From Deltaproteobacteria bacterium (lineage in GTDB: Bacteria; Myxococcota_A; UBA9160; G020347605): a stretch of 34,413 bases of DNA. A program made the translations under genes and the position numbers. This document shows, piece by piece, positions 14,012-22,963 of this stretch (position 1 is the stretch's first letter; every line of letters begins with the position of its first letter). Below the pieces are notes generated by a model. The model was not told the DNA's origin. It did not search any database and worked only from the letters and a program-made list of their open reading frames with translations. The DNA lies in NCBI GenBank assembly GCA_020347605.1, contig CP070734.1:2416315-2450727 (forward strand), written 5' to 3'.

Positions 14012-15565
14012 ATGGAGCGATCCCCCGAACAGCGCCGCATCGCCGTCATGGACACCACCCTGCGGGACGGCGAGCAGACGCCCGACATCTCCTACACCCC
14101 GGCCGAGAAGCGCGAGATCGCACGGCTCCTGCTGACGGAGGTGAAGGTCGATCGGATCGAGATCGCCTCGACGCGCGTGTCGGAGGGCGAGCGGCTCGCG
14201 GCGGCCCGCATCGCGAGCTGGGCGCGCCGCGAGAAGCTGCTGCCGCGCATCGAGATCCTCGGCTACAGCGACGGCAAGGCCTCCGTCGACTGGATTGCCG
14301 GCGTCAAGGCCACGTCGATGAATCTGCTCGCCAAGGGGTCGGAGCGCCACTGCCGGGAGCAGCTCCGCATGACCCCGGAGCAGCACCGCAAGCAGGTCGC
14401 GAACACGCTGCGCTACGCGAAGAGCCGTCGCGTGCGCGTCGCCGGGGCCTATCTCGAAGACTGGTCGAACGGCGTGCGCGCCTCCTTCGACTACGTCCAC
14501 GCCCTGGTCTGCCTGCTGCACGAGCACGGGGTCGAGCGCATCTACCTGGCGGACACGCTGGGCGTCCTCGGTCCCGCCGAGACGCAGCGCTACGTGACGC
14601 TGATGACGAGCGCCTTCCCGGACGTGGTCTTCGAGATCCATGCGCACAACGACTACGGACTCGCGAATGCGAACTGCCTGGCGGCCGTCGAGGCCGGCGC
14701 ACGCGGCATACACACGAGCGTGAACGGTCTGGGCGAGCGGGCCGGGAACACCAAGCTCGCCGAGGTCGTGGCGGCCCTCCACGACCAGACCGATTTCCGG
14801 ACCGGCGTCGACGAGACACGCCTGGTCGCCGTGTCGCGGCTCGTCGAGACCTTCAGCGGAAAGGAGGTGCCGGCCAACAGCCCGATCGTCGGGCGCGACG
14901 TGTTCACCCAGACGGCGGGCATCCACGCCGATGGCGACGCCAAGGGCGATCTCTACGCCAGCCGGCTCCTGCCGGCGCGATTCGCGCGGGAGCGCCGCTA
15001 CGCGCTCGGCAAGCTCTCGGGAAGGGCGTCGCTCGACCAGAACCTGAAGGCGCTCGGCATCGACCTTCCCGACGACGATCGCCAGCTGGTCCTGAAACGG
15101 ATCATCGAGCTGGGCGACAAGAAGCACACCGTGGTCCCCGAAGACCTGCCCTACATCATCGCGGACGTCCTCAAGCGGCCCGAAGAACGGCGCGTGCAGA
15201 TCGCGTCGTATCGCGTCGCGGTGGGCAGCGAGGAGACGCCGCACGCCGAGGTCACGATCCGCGTCGGAGACCAGGTCGAGAAGGCGCAGGCATCGGGAGA
15301 CGGCGGTTACGACGCGTTCATGAACGCGCTCAAGAAGGCGGCGCGGCGGGTGGACGTGAAGGTCCCGCGCCTCGAGGATTTCCGGGTGCGGATCCCGCCC
15401 GGCGGCCGCACCGGAGCGCTGGTGGAGACGCTCATCACCTGGCGGATCGACGGCGGCCCGGAGGGCACGCTCAAGACGGTGGGCGTCGACTCCGACCAGC
15501 TCGCCGCCGCGGTCATCGCCACCGAGAAGATGCTGAACTCGCTGGCGCGCGGCAGAAAGGGATAG
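14012..15565 (+). CDS. cimA: citramalate synthase / 2-isopropylmalate synthase family (probably CimA)
   Basis: A 517-residue enzyme of the DRE-TIM metallolyase family. The N-terminal barrel has MDTTLRDGEQTPD (Arg18, Asp19) and the metal-binding His210/His212 in HAHNDYGLAN, then NGLGERAGN and QTAGIHADGD. From about residue 390 there is a LeuA-type C-terminal regulatory domain. It resembles the type found in Bacteroidetes and deltaproteobacteria that is annotated as citramalate synthase (pyruvate plus acetyl-CoA to citramalate, first step of the threonine-independent isoleucine route). The Ile-rich leader supports this over leucine synthesis, but substrate choice is not proven. ATG 14012 follows a CGAGGTGA ribosome-binding site (13998-14005). 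Confidence 0.8.
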   Translation: MERSPEQRRIAVMDTTLRDGEQTPDISYTPAEKREIARLLLTEVKVDRIEIASTRVSEGERLAAARIASWARREKLLPRIEILGYSDGKASVDWIAGVKATSMNLLAKGSERHCREQLRMTPEQHRKQVANTLRYAKSRRVRVAGAYLEDWSNGVRASFDYVHALVCLLHEHGVERIYLADTLGVLGPAETQRYVTLMTSAFPDVVFEIHAHNDYGLANANCLAAVEAGARGIHTSVNGLGERAGNTKLAEVVAALHDQTDFRTGVDETRLVAVSRLVETFSGKEVPANSPIVGRDVFTQTAGIHADGDAKGDLYASRLLPARFARERRYALGKLSGRASLDQNLKALGIDLPDDDRQLVLKRIIELGDKKHTVVPEDLPYIIADVLKRPEERRVQIASYRVAVGSEETPHAEVTIRVGDQVEKAQASGDGGYDAFMNALKKAARRVDVKVPRLEDFRVRIPPGGRTGALVETLITWRIDGGPEGTLKTVGVDSDQLAAAVIATEKMLNSLARGRKG

Positions 15566-15596
15566 AATCCCGAGCGGGGAGGAAGGCGAAGTTGGG

Positions 15597-16577
15597 GTGC
15601 GGCGCCCGCTCCGGTTCGTGAGCCGCCGGCGCCTCGTCGGAGGCGCGACGGCGCTGGTCGTCGCGCTGGCGGGTTGTCGCTCGCCGCACGAGCCGGATCC
15701 GCGCTACCGACCGGCCGAGAACGTGCTGGAGGTGATCGCCGTCTTGCGGCGGCACGTGCCCGACGACACCTACCGCTTCGAGCCCGCGCACGACTTCACC
15801 GGCAAGAACGTCTACCGCGCCTCCCTCGTGCGCATCGAGAATCTCGAACGCATCCACGGCGACGCGTTGCGCAGCGGCAACCTGGAGGACGTGATCGCCT
15901 TCGCGAAGGGGCGCGCGCTCGAGCGCCTGCGGGCATTCGAGCTGGCGGCCGCGAGCTACCGGCGCGCGGCGGCGCGCGGCGACGCGCTGCGCCGCGAGGC
16001 GCTGCGCAGCGCCGCGCTCTGCGACGGACTGGCCGAGGCTGCGGAGATCGGCTTCGACGCGGATCGCCCGACGCAGGCGGCGCCGCCCGTGCCCGCCAGC
16101 ACCGGCCAGGAGATCGCCGCCTACGACAGCCGGGTGGCGCTGCTCGAGGCCCTCGCGGACGAGGTTCGCGACACGCACTACGCGGCCGTGGTCCGCGAGG
16201 AGATCGAGCGCGCCGACGTGCTGCGCGCGCGCTACGCGACGTACACGCGCCGCACCACCCCCGACGGGAACGTGTTCGCAGTGTCCCAGTGGCAGCGCGT
16301 GTCGCTGCAACACCGGGAGAGCAAGAACGCGAACCGCCACCTGCTGGAGCTCGCGGACCTCTACGAGACCCTGGCGCGGGAGTACGTCGAGGCGCATCCG
16401 CCCGAGGGGCTCGGCTTCGACCCGGCCAGCTTCTCCGAGCTGGCCGACGCGACGGTTCGCGTGTACGAGATGGTGGCCCGACAGGACGGAACGGCGGAGC
16501 GGATCGAGGCCTCGCGGCGTCTGGAAGCCTTCCTGTCCTTCACCCTGACGATCGACCGTGATCGGTTCAGTCACTAG
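15597..16577 (+). CDS. predicted lipoprotein, unknown function (326 aa)
   Basis: Starts at GTG 15597, 10 bases after GGAGGAAGG. A basic N terminus (RRPLRFVSRRR), a hydrophobic stretch and a lipobox LAGC (Cys27) indicate a lipoprotein signal. The rest is mostly helical and charged, rich in Ala, Arg and Glu, without a domain I recognise. It lies 31 bases after the synthase gene and overlaps the next lipoprotein by 20 bases, so these two may act together at the outer membrane. Function unknown. Confidence 0.7.
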   Translation: MRRPLRFVSRRRLVGGATALVVALAGCRSPHEPDPRYRPAENVLEVIAVLRRHVPDDTYRFEPAHDFTGKNVYRASLVRIENLERIHGDALRSGNLEDVIAFAKGRALERLRAFELAAASYRRAAARGDALRREALRSAALCDGLAEAAEIGFDADRPTQAAPPVPASTGQEIAAYDSRVALLEALADEVRDTHYAAVVREEIERADVLRARYATYTRRTTPDGNVFAVSQWQRVSLQHRESKNANRHLLELADLYETLAREYVEAHPPEGLGFDPASFSELADATVRVYEMVARQDGTAERIEASRRLEAFLSFTLTIDRDRFSH

Positions 16578-18846
16578 CGGTCGCGCCGCGTGGGGCGCGC
16601 TGTTGCTGGGCTGCCTGGCCGTTTCGGCGTGCAGCACGCCCACGGCACCGCCCCGGGGCTCGGCGCTCATGCAACTGCCCAATCCCGTCGAACGACCTCC
16701 GGACGACGTGGACCGGCGCGCGCACGACCTCGCCGTTGCCGCGCTCGCCTCCGGTTGGCTCGATGCCGAGCGCGTCTACCGCGAGCTCGAAGCGCTGGAT
16801 GCCGAGCGCGTCGCGCGGGGCGGCGAGCCGACCGGGCTCGTGCCGATCGCGCGCGACGTGACCCATGCGACGTTCGACGATCCCGTGGTGTACCGGAGCA
16901 ACAGCGCGCGGCTGCTCGCCCGCAACGACCTCGACCCGGCACTGCGCGCGCGCCTCGAGCAGGTGGTCGCGGACGACCCGATGCGACTCGCCGACGCGCG
17001 CATCCGCGACGCCCGGATCCGCAGCTTCGGGGGTGTGTGGAACGCGCTGGTCGCGCCGGTCTCCAAGAGCGTCATGAACGGCTCGGCCGCGGTGCTCGGT
17101 CTCGGGCAGGCGCTGCTGGGACTGGTGGTGCGCGAACATCTCGAAGACGAAATCACGGTCCCGGAACGCCAGGCCCTCCAGCACTGGCGCCGCCACCTCG
17201 AAGAGGATCCCGACGCGCCGGACCGGGAAGCGGTCCGCGAGGACATCGACGAGGCCGAGGGGCGTTGGAGCCGCACCCAGCGCGATCGCATGCTGCGCGC
17301 CGCGCGGCGCTCGCTCGCGGCTGGCCAGCCGGCGGCGGCACAGCTGCTCGCCGATCGGGCGCTTCGCTTCCTGCCCGAAGACGGCGAGGCGCTCGAGCTG
17401 CGCGACGAGGCGGAGAAACAGCGCCTGGCGCTACGCGCGGCCCAGGTGCACAGCCTCGAAGCGACCGCCGGGGCGGACGTCGCACCCGTCGCCGCGCGCC
17501 CGCTCGCGATCGCGCTGCTGGCGCCCGACGGCGATGTCGGCGGCGCGGCGGCGGCCCTGCTCGCCTCGGACCCGAAGGGCCCGCTGTCGGACGAAGCGCG
17601 CTTTGCGGAGGCGATCCGCTGCGGCGAACGGGGCGAAGAGTCGCAGATGTGGGCGCGGCTCGAGCGACTCGCCGACGCGGACGACGCGCGATCGAACATG
17701 GCGCGACACGCGCGCGCCCTGGTCGAGCAACCCGATCAGAACCCGTACCGCGCGTTCCGCGAGGCCCGCGCGGACGATCGCGCCGAACAGCTGCGCTGGG
17801 TCCTGTTGGGGCCGCTGTTCCGCGGCCCGCGCGACCTCGACCTGCCCGGACCGAGCGAGTGGCTCGTCGAAGCCCCCGCAGCGTTCAAGAGCCTGGCGTC
17901 GCTGCCCAATCGGCTCATCACCTACCCGTGGCTCGAGCCCTGGCCGTTCGGACGCAAACCCGCCCGGCACGCGCGCCAGTATCTGTCCCGCAGTCCGGGG
18001 GGCGCGCATGCCGAAGAGGTGCGCGACTGGCTGCGCGACTTCGAAGAGCGGCGCGGAAACGACCTGGCGGTGCTGCATCTGGCCGAGTCCAGTCCGACGG
18101 CGGACCCCGACGACCTCCGCGACCTCGCCGAACGCGCGTCGCAGCAGATGCTCGACGCCGCGCGGCGCGAGTCCCGGCCCGACTATCGGCAGGGCATGCT
18201 GCGGCAGGTCGTGAGCGAGTTTCCGAAGACGCGCGCCGGACGCGAGGCGGGCCACCTGCTGCGCCTCGACGCGCAGTCCGCCACGCCGCAGCGGATACGC
18301 GTCTCGCGCGGCTTCCTGCTCGAGAACCCCGCCCTGACCGGGCCGCGCGGCCTCGGTCTGCGTCCCGGCATGCTCGACGGCGACCCCGCGAACGGCGAGC
18401 TCCACCCCGAGGGCATCTCCTTCGTCGGCGGTCGCACGCTCGAGTTCGCGTTCGTGGCGCCGGGCGGGGACGAAGACGACGCGCCTACGCTGCGAAACGA
18501 GACGGTGTCGGACGAGCGCCTGGCGCGGGCCGTGGCGATGCTCGACGAGATCACGCGTCGCAACGAGCTCCTGGATCCCGAGGCGACGGTGGAGCCCGAT
18601 GCGGCGCGCGAACTCTTCTTCGAGCGCGCCCGGCTGGGCGTCGCGGACCGTCCGGACCGGCGGCCCGGCGCACGCTCCGCCTACACGTACCTGGGGATGC
18701 GCGAGCGCTACGGCCTGGTGCGCGCCCGCGAGTCGATCCTGCCGGTCGACCTCGTGATCCAGGGCTCGCTCAGCGAGCTCGGAATCGGCGCGTTTCCGCG
18801 CATCCGCATGCCGAAGCCGACACCCGACGCCATCCTGTACGAGTGA
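16558..18846 (+). CDS. large predicted lipoprotein, unknown function (762 aa)
   Basis: Starts at GTG 16558 inside the end of the previous gene. The N terminus has a hydrophobic stretch and a lipobox-like LAVSAC (Cys25). The body is rich in Ala, Arg and Glu and probably alpha-helical, with possible tetratricopeptide-like helical pairs around residues 230-300 (LAAGQPAAAQLLADRALRFL). A short hydrophobic region lies near residue 180 (GSAAVLGLGQALLGLVV). A C-terminal part from about 570 (RVSRGFLLENPALTGPRGLG onward) looks beta-rich. I cannot assign a family. The adjacency to another lipoprotein suggests an envelope complex. Confidence 0.65.
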   Translation: MIGSVTSGRAAWGALLLGCLAVSACSTPTAPPRGSALMQLPNPVERPPDDVDRRAHDLAVAALASGWLDAERVYRELEALDAERVARGGEPTGLVPIARDVTHATFDDPVVYRSNSARLLARNDLDPALRARLEQVVADDPMRLADARIRDARIRSFGGVWNALVAPVSKSVMNGSAAVLGLGQALLGLVVREHLEDEITVPERQALQHWRRHLEEDPDAPDREAVREDIDEAEGRWSRTQRDRMLRAARRSLAAGQPAAAQLLADRALRFLPEDGEALELRDEAEKQRLALRAAQVHSLEATAGADVAPVAARPLAIALLAPDGDVGGAAAALLASDPKGPLSDEARFAEAIRCGERGEESQMWARLERLADADDARSNMARHARALVEQPDQNPYRAFREARADDRAEQLRWVLLGPLFRGPRDLDLPGPSEWLVEAPAAFKSLASLPNRLITYPWLEPWPFGRKPARHARQYLSRSPGGAHAEEVRDWLRDFEERRGNDLAVLHLAESSPTADPDDLRDLAERASQQMLDAARRESRPDYRQGMLRQVVSEFPKTRAGREAGHLLRLDAQSATPQRIRVSRGFLLENPALTGPRGLGLRPGMLDGDPANGELHPEGISFVGGRTLEFAFVAPGGDEDDAPTLRNETVSDERLARAVAMLDEITRRNELLDPEATVEPDAARELFFERARLGVADRPDRRPGARSAYTYLGMRERYGLVRARESILPVDLVIQGSLSELGIGAFPRIRMPKPTPDAILYE

Positions 18847-18888
18847 TCGAACCAGCGCCCGTGAAGCCGACGCGGACGCGCGTCGCCC

Positions 18889-20175
18889 CTAGCCACCCGC
18901 GCGGTAGGCTTCGTCGAGGAGCTCGATGGGGTGGACGATCCGGGCGCGCAGACCCGCGCGCGCCGCGCCGCGCGCGATCTGGAGCAGGCAGCCGGGGTTG
19001 CCCGTGGCGATCACGTCCGGGTCGGCCGCGCGCAGCGCCGCCAGCTTGCGCTCGAGCACGGCGCGCGCCATTTCGGGGTGCGTGAGGTTGTAGATCCCGG
19101 CCGCGCCGCAACACGCTTCGGGGTCCGCATGCGGCACCAGCTCGACGCCCGGAATCTGCGCGAGCAGCCGGCGCGGCGCGTCCCGCACGCCCTGGCCGTG
19201 CACCAGGTGACAGGGATCGTCATAGCAGACGCGCGCCTCGATCCTGCCGCCGGGCGGTCGCACGCCGACCGCGTCGAGAAACTCGGCGACGTCGCGCACG
19301 GTGTCGGCGTAGGCGGCGCCCTCGGCGCCGAGCCACTCCGACGCCTGGCGCATGGCCGCGCTGCAACCCGCGGAGTTGACCACCAACGCGTCGGCGTCTT
19401 CGCGCGCGAAGCACTCCGCGTTGGCGCGCGCGAGCTTCCGCGCGCAGGCATCGAGACCCGCGTGGGCCTGGAGCGCGCCGCAGCAGCCCTGGTCGCGCGG
19501 CACCACCACCTCGAAGCCGTTGCGCGCCAGGACGCGGGCGGTGGCGGCGTTCGCAGCCCCGAACAGCTCGGGCATCACGCAACCCACGAAGAGCTGCACG
19601 CGCCCGCGGCGCTCGCCCTCGGCCGGGATCCGTTCCGGCAGCGCGCGGCGCTCCGCGCGCGACGGGATGGGCGGCAGCTGCGCGTGCACCTCGCGCAGCC
19701 GCGCCGGCAGGAACGGCAGCGCGAGCCGGTCGAGCCGTAGACGCTGCGCGATCCCGAGCAGCGAGACGAGCCTCCGCAGTCGTCGCGGATGCGGCAAGAG
19801 CGTCGTCAGTGCGAACGCCTCGACCCGCTTCGCCAGTCCCCGTCGCAGACCGCGCCCCTCGATCTCGGCGCGCGTCAGCTCGAGCAGCGCGCCGAACCGC
19901 ACCCCCGACGGACAGGCCGTCTCGCAGGCGCGGCAGCCGAGACACAGGTACGCCTCCTCCACCACGACCTCGCCGAGCGGAATCCGTCCCTCCGCCACGC
20001 CGCGCATCAGATAGACGCGGCCGCGGGGCGAGGACGTCTCGCGTCCGGTCTCCACGTAGGTGGGACAGGCCGACAGGCACAGGCCGCAGTGGACACAATC
20101 GAGTGTCTGGGGGTAGAGGGCCTCCGCGCGGAAGCCGCCGTGCGGCGGCCCGGCCGTCTGGAGCGGCGTCGGCAT
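18889..20175 (-). CDS. glcF: glycolate oxidase iron-sulfur subunit
   Basis: A 428-residue GlcF. Two 4Fe-4S cluster motifs: CVHCGLCLSACPT (Cys27 onward) and CLGCRACETACPSG. Two CCG domains follow, with DQGCCGALQAHAG and EACCGAAGIYN. It passes electrons from the flavin subunits to the respiratory chain at the membrane. ATG 20175 overlaps the glcE stop (ATGA). The order D-E-F matches the glycolate oxidase operon; no glcC regulator is seen in the window. Confidence 0.92.
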   Translation of the reverse strand: MPTPLQTAGPPHGGFRAEALYPQTLDCVHCGLCLSACPTYVETGRETSSPRGRVYLMRGVAEGRIPLGEVVVEEAYLCLGCRACETACPSGVRFGALLELTRAEIEGRGLRRGLAKRVEAFALTTLLPHPRRLRRLVSLLGIAQRLRLDRLALPFLPARLREVHAQLPPIPSRAERRALPERIPAEGERRGRVQLFVGCVMPELFGAANAATARVLARNGFEVVVPRDQGCCGALQAHAGLDACARKLARANAECFAREDADALVVNSAGCSAAMRQASEWLGAEGAAYADTVRDVAEFLDAVGVRPPGGRIEARVCYDDPCHLVHGQGVRDAPRRLLAQIPGVELVPHADPEACCGAAGIYNLTHPEMARAVLERKLAALRAADPDVIATGNPGCLLQIARGAARAGLRARIVHPIELLDEAYRAGG

Positions 20176-21443
20176 CAGAGGCCCCCCGCGAAACGTCCCG
20201 GGTTGAGAACGCCCTCGGGATCGAAGCGCCGCTTGATCGATCGCATCAGCGCGAGCTCGGGCCCCGACGCGCCGAACACGTCGTCGCCGTGCTTGGCCCA
20301 GGACGGCGCGTCCTCGATGCAGCCGGTTCCGTCGCCCGCGCGCGCGGACTCGCGCAGCGCCGCGCGCGCCGCGGCGGCGTCGTTCGCGGAGGCAAGCGGA
20401 ACGAAGCCGTAGACCAGGCCCTGTCCGGGGTAGACGAGCAGCTGCGCGCCGACGCGCGCCAGGGGCTCGAGCGCGGCCGCGAGTCGCGAGGCGAGCGCCG
20501 ACACGCGTACGCGCATTCCGGACGGGCGCGGCGTCGAGCCCTGGACCTCGCGCACGCGCTCCAGCGCGCGCTCGCTCGTGGCCTCGGCGCGCAGCTCGCG
20601 GGCGAGGCGCTCGGCGTCCCGCTCGACGACGGGCGCGTCCCCGGCCAGCTCGATCAGCACGAGCCCCTCTTCCGCGCCGCGGCTGCCGGGATCGACGCGC
20701 GCCGCCAGCTCTGCGTCGACGATGGCGAGTGCGCGCACACCCGGGCGGCGCGCCCACGCGACGCCGCGTTCGAGCGTCTTCGCGAGCCCGCGGGCCGGCG
20801 CCCGCAGCACGAGCTCGCGCTCGGGACGCGGCCGCAAGCGCAGCCAGGCCCGCGAGATCACGCCGAGGGTCCCGAACGATCCGGTGTAGAGCTTCGCGAG
20901 GTCGTAGCCGGTGACGTTCTTCACCACGCGCCCACCGCAGCGGGTGCGCGTACCCGATGCGAGCACGACGGAGAGACCCAACACGCTGTCGCGGGGCGGA
21001 CCGAATCCGAGACTGCGCGGACCGGTGGCCGCGGACGCCAGCGTACCGCCGAGCGTGCTGCCCTCCCCGGGCGGATCGAGCGCCAGCTCCCAGCCGCGGG
21101 CGCGCGTCGCCTCCCGCAGGGCCGCGACGGGCGTGCCGGCCCACACCTGCGCAACGCCGTCTTCCGCGTCGAGGACATCGATTCCGGTCAGACGCTCGGT
21201 GGAGAGCAGGACGTCGGCCCGGCGCGGCGGGTTGCCGAACCCGAGCCGCGTGCCCCCGCCCCGCACCACGGCGGCCAGTCTCCGTTGCGAGAGCGCCTGC
21301 AGCGCCGCGGACAGCGAATCGGCATCCGCGGGCGCGACGGTCACGCCGAGCGCCACCCCGTCGACCTCGATCGGAGTGTGCGCGCGCACCGCGCGCGCCC
21401 CCAGGGCGGCGCGCAGGGCCTCGAGCTCCGCGCGCCCCTTCAT
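20175..21443 (-). CDS. glcE: glycolate oxidase FAD-binding subunit
   Basis: A 422-residue FAD-binding protein of the GlcE type. Motifs of the FAD_binding_4 fold are visible: RGGGTRLGFGNPP, GSTLGGTLASAATGPRSLG, and KNVTGYDLAKLYTGSFGTLG, with RFDPEGVLNPGRF at the end. ATG 21443 is chosen because it overlaps the glcD stop (ATGA); the frame is open further upstream, to 21530, but that part lies inside glcD. It forms a complex with GlcD and GlcF. Confidence 0.9.
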   Translation of the reverse strand: MKGRAELEALRAALGARAVRAHTPIEVDGVALGVTVAPADADSLSAALQALSQRRLAAVVRGGGTRLGFGNPPRRADVLLSTERLTGIDVLDAEDGVAQVWAGTPVAALREATRARGWELALDPPGEGSTLGGTLASAATGPRSLGFGPPRDSVLGLSVVLASGTRTRCGGRVVKNVTGYDLAKLYTGSFGTLGVISRAWLRLRPRPERELVLRAPARGLAKTLERGVAWARRPGVRALAIVDAELAARVDPGSRGAEEGLVLIELAGDAPVVERDAERLARELRAEATSERALERVREVQGSTPRPSGMRVRVSALASRLAAALEPLARVGAQLLVYPGQGLVYGFVPLASANDAAAARAALRESARAGDGTGCIEDAPSWAKHGDDVFGASGPELALMRSIKRRFDPEGVLNPGRFAGGL

Positions 21444-22888
21444 TCGAACGGCACGCGCTCGTAGCCGCGCGCCTTCGGATTCGACTCGGCGCAGAAGCGC
21501 GGCGTCGGGATGATCTTCCCCGGGTTGCACGCGCCGTCGGGATTGAAGGCGTCGCGCAGCCGCCGCATCGCGTCGAGATCCGCGTCGTCGAACAGCAGCC
21601 CCATGTAGTCGCGCTTCTCGGTGCCGATCCCGTGCTCACCGGTGATCACCCCGCCCGCCTCGACGCACACGCGGAGGATCTCCTCGCCCGCGGCCACGAC
21701 GCGCTCGAGCTCGTCGGGGTCGCGCCGGTCGAACGAGATGTTCGGATGCAGGTTGCCGTCGCCGGCGTGGAAGACGTTGGAGAGCTTCAGACCGTAGCGG
21801 TCGCCGATCGCACACACGGCCTCGAGCACCTCGGGCAGGCGCGTCCGCGGCACGACGGCATCGTGCACGTAGAGGTCGGGGGCGAGCCGACCCATCGCAC
21901 CGAACGCACCCTTGCGCGCGCGCCAGAAGCGCGCGCGTTCCGCGTCGTCGCGCGCCACGTCCACGCGCGTCGCTCCCCGCGAACGCGCCATCTCGCGAAT
22001 CCGCTCGACCTGCGGTCCGAGCGCCAGTGCGGGCCCGTCGAGCTCGACGATCAGGACCGCACCCGCGTCGCGCGGCAGGCCGGCGGCGTACACGCTGTCC
22101 TCGATGGCGGCCACCGTCCGCTGGTCCACGATCTCGAGCGCCGACGGCGTGAGTCCGCTGCGGATCACGTCACCGACGGTGCGACACGCGCTCACGACGT
22201 CGCGGAAGATCAGCAGCAGCGTCTCGACGTGCTCCGGAAGCGCCTCGAGCCGAACCGTCACCTCGGTGACGATCCCCAGCGTGCCTTCGCTGCCGACGAC
22301 GGCACCGACGAGGTCGTAGCCCGCGGCCGGCCCCGCGCGCGTTCCGAGCCGCGCCCGCTCGCCGTCCGGCAGCACCAGCTCGAGGGCGAGCACGTGGTTG
22401 GTGGTCGTGCCGTACTTGAGCGTGTGCGGCCCGCCGGAGTTCTCGGCCACGTTGCCCCCGATCGTGCAGGCCTGCTGACTGGAGGGATCGGGCGCGTAGT
22501 ACAGACCGTGGGGGGCGGCCGCCTTCGAGAGGTCCGCGTTCACCACGCCGGGCTGCACGACCGCGATGCGATTCGCCGGATCGAGCTCCAGCACCCGGTT
22601 CATGCGCGAGCACTCGATGACGACGCCCCCGTCCGGGGCGAGCGCCCCGCCCGACAGGCCGGTGCCCGCGCCGCGGGGCACGAACGGCACGCCGAAGTCG
22701 CGACACGTGCGCACCGCGCGCTGGACGGCCGCGGTGTCGGAGGGAAGCACCACCGCGGCCGGCCGGCCGGTGTGCATCGTGAGTCCGTCGCACTCGTAGA
22801 CGAACAGCTCTTCGGGCCGGCACAGACACGCGTCCCGGCCGACGGCGGCGCGCAGCGCATCGACGAGACCGGCGGTTCCGGCATGCAT
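21440..22888 (-). CDS. glcD: glycolate oxidase FAD-linked subunit
   Basis: A 482-residue FAD-linked oxidase. FAD-binding segment: PRGAGTGLSGGALAPDGGV, TIGGNVAENSGGPHTLKYG and VGSEGTLGIVTEV. C-terminal oxidase domain: LSNVFHAGDGNLHPNISFD, GEHGIGTEKRDYM, and FNPDGACNPGKIIP at the end. It oxidises glycolate or a related 2-hydroxy acid (lactate is a possible alternative). It starts 75 bases after the zincin gene and may share its transcript. Confidence 0.9.
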   Translation of the reverse strand: MHAGTAGLVDALRAAVGRDACLCRPEELFVYECDGLTMHTGRPAAVVLPSDTAAVQRAVRTCRDFGVPFVPRGAGTGLSGGALAPDGGVVIECSRMNRVLELDPANRIAVVQPGVVNADLSKAAAPHGLYYAPDPSSQQACTIGGNVAENSGGPHTLKYGTTTNHVLALELVLPDGERARLGTRAGPAAGYDLVGAVVGSEGTLGIVTEVTVRLEALPEHVETLLLIFRDVVSACRTVGDVIRSGLTPSALEIVDQRTVAAIEDSVYAAGLPRDAGAVLIVELDGPALALGPQVERIREMARSRGATRVDVARDDAERARFWRARKGAFGAMGRLAPDLYVHDAVVPRTRLPEVLEAVCAIGDRYGLKLSNVFHAGDGNLHPNISFDRRDPDELERVVAAGEEILRVCVEAGGVITGEHGIGTEKRDYMGLLFDDADLDAMRRLRDAFNPDGACNPGKIIPTPRFCAESNPKARGYERVPFE

Positions 22889-22963
22889 CGGGGTGAACCT
22901 AGCCGCGCGGAATGCCGCGCGTCGAACCGGGCCGCCGACGTTGGATCGCGACGGGTGGGGTGG

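Noticed and set aside
12051-14135. A single 694-residue protein read straight through the joint
   Set aside because: Beyond about 13034 the frame is antisense to rluD and then crosses the leader peptide and the start of the synthase gene; it is a chance open frame in GC-rich DNA.
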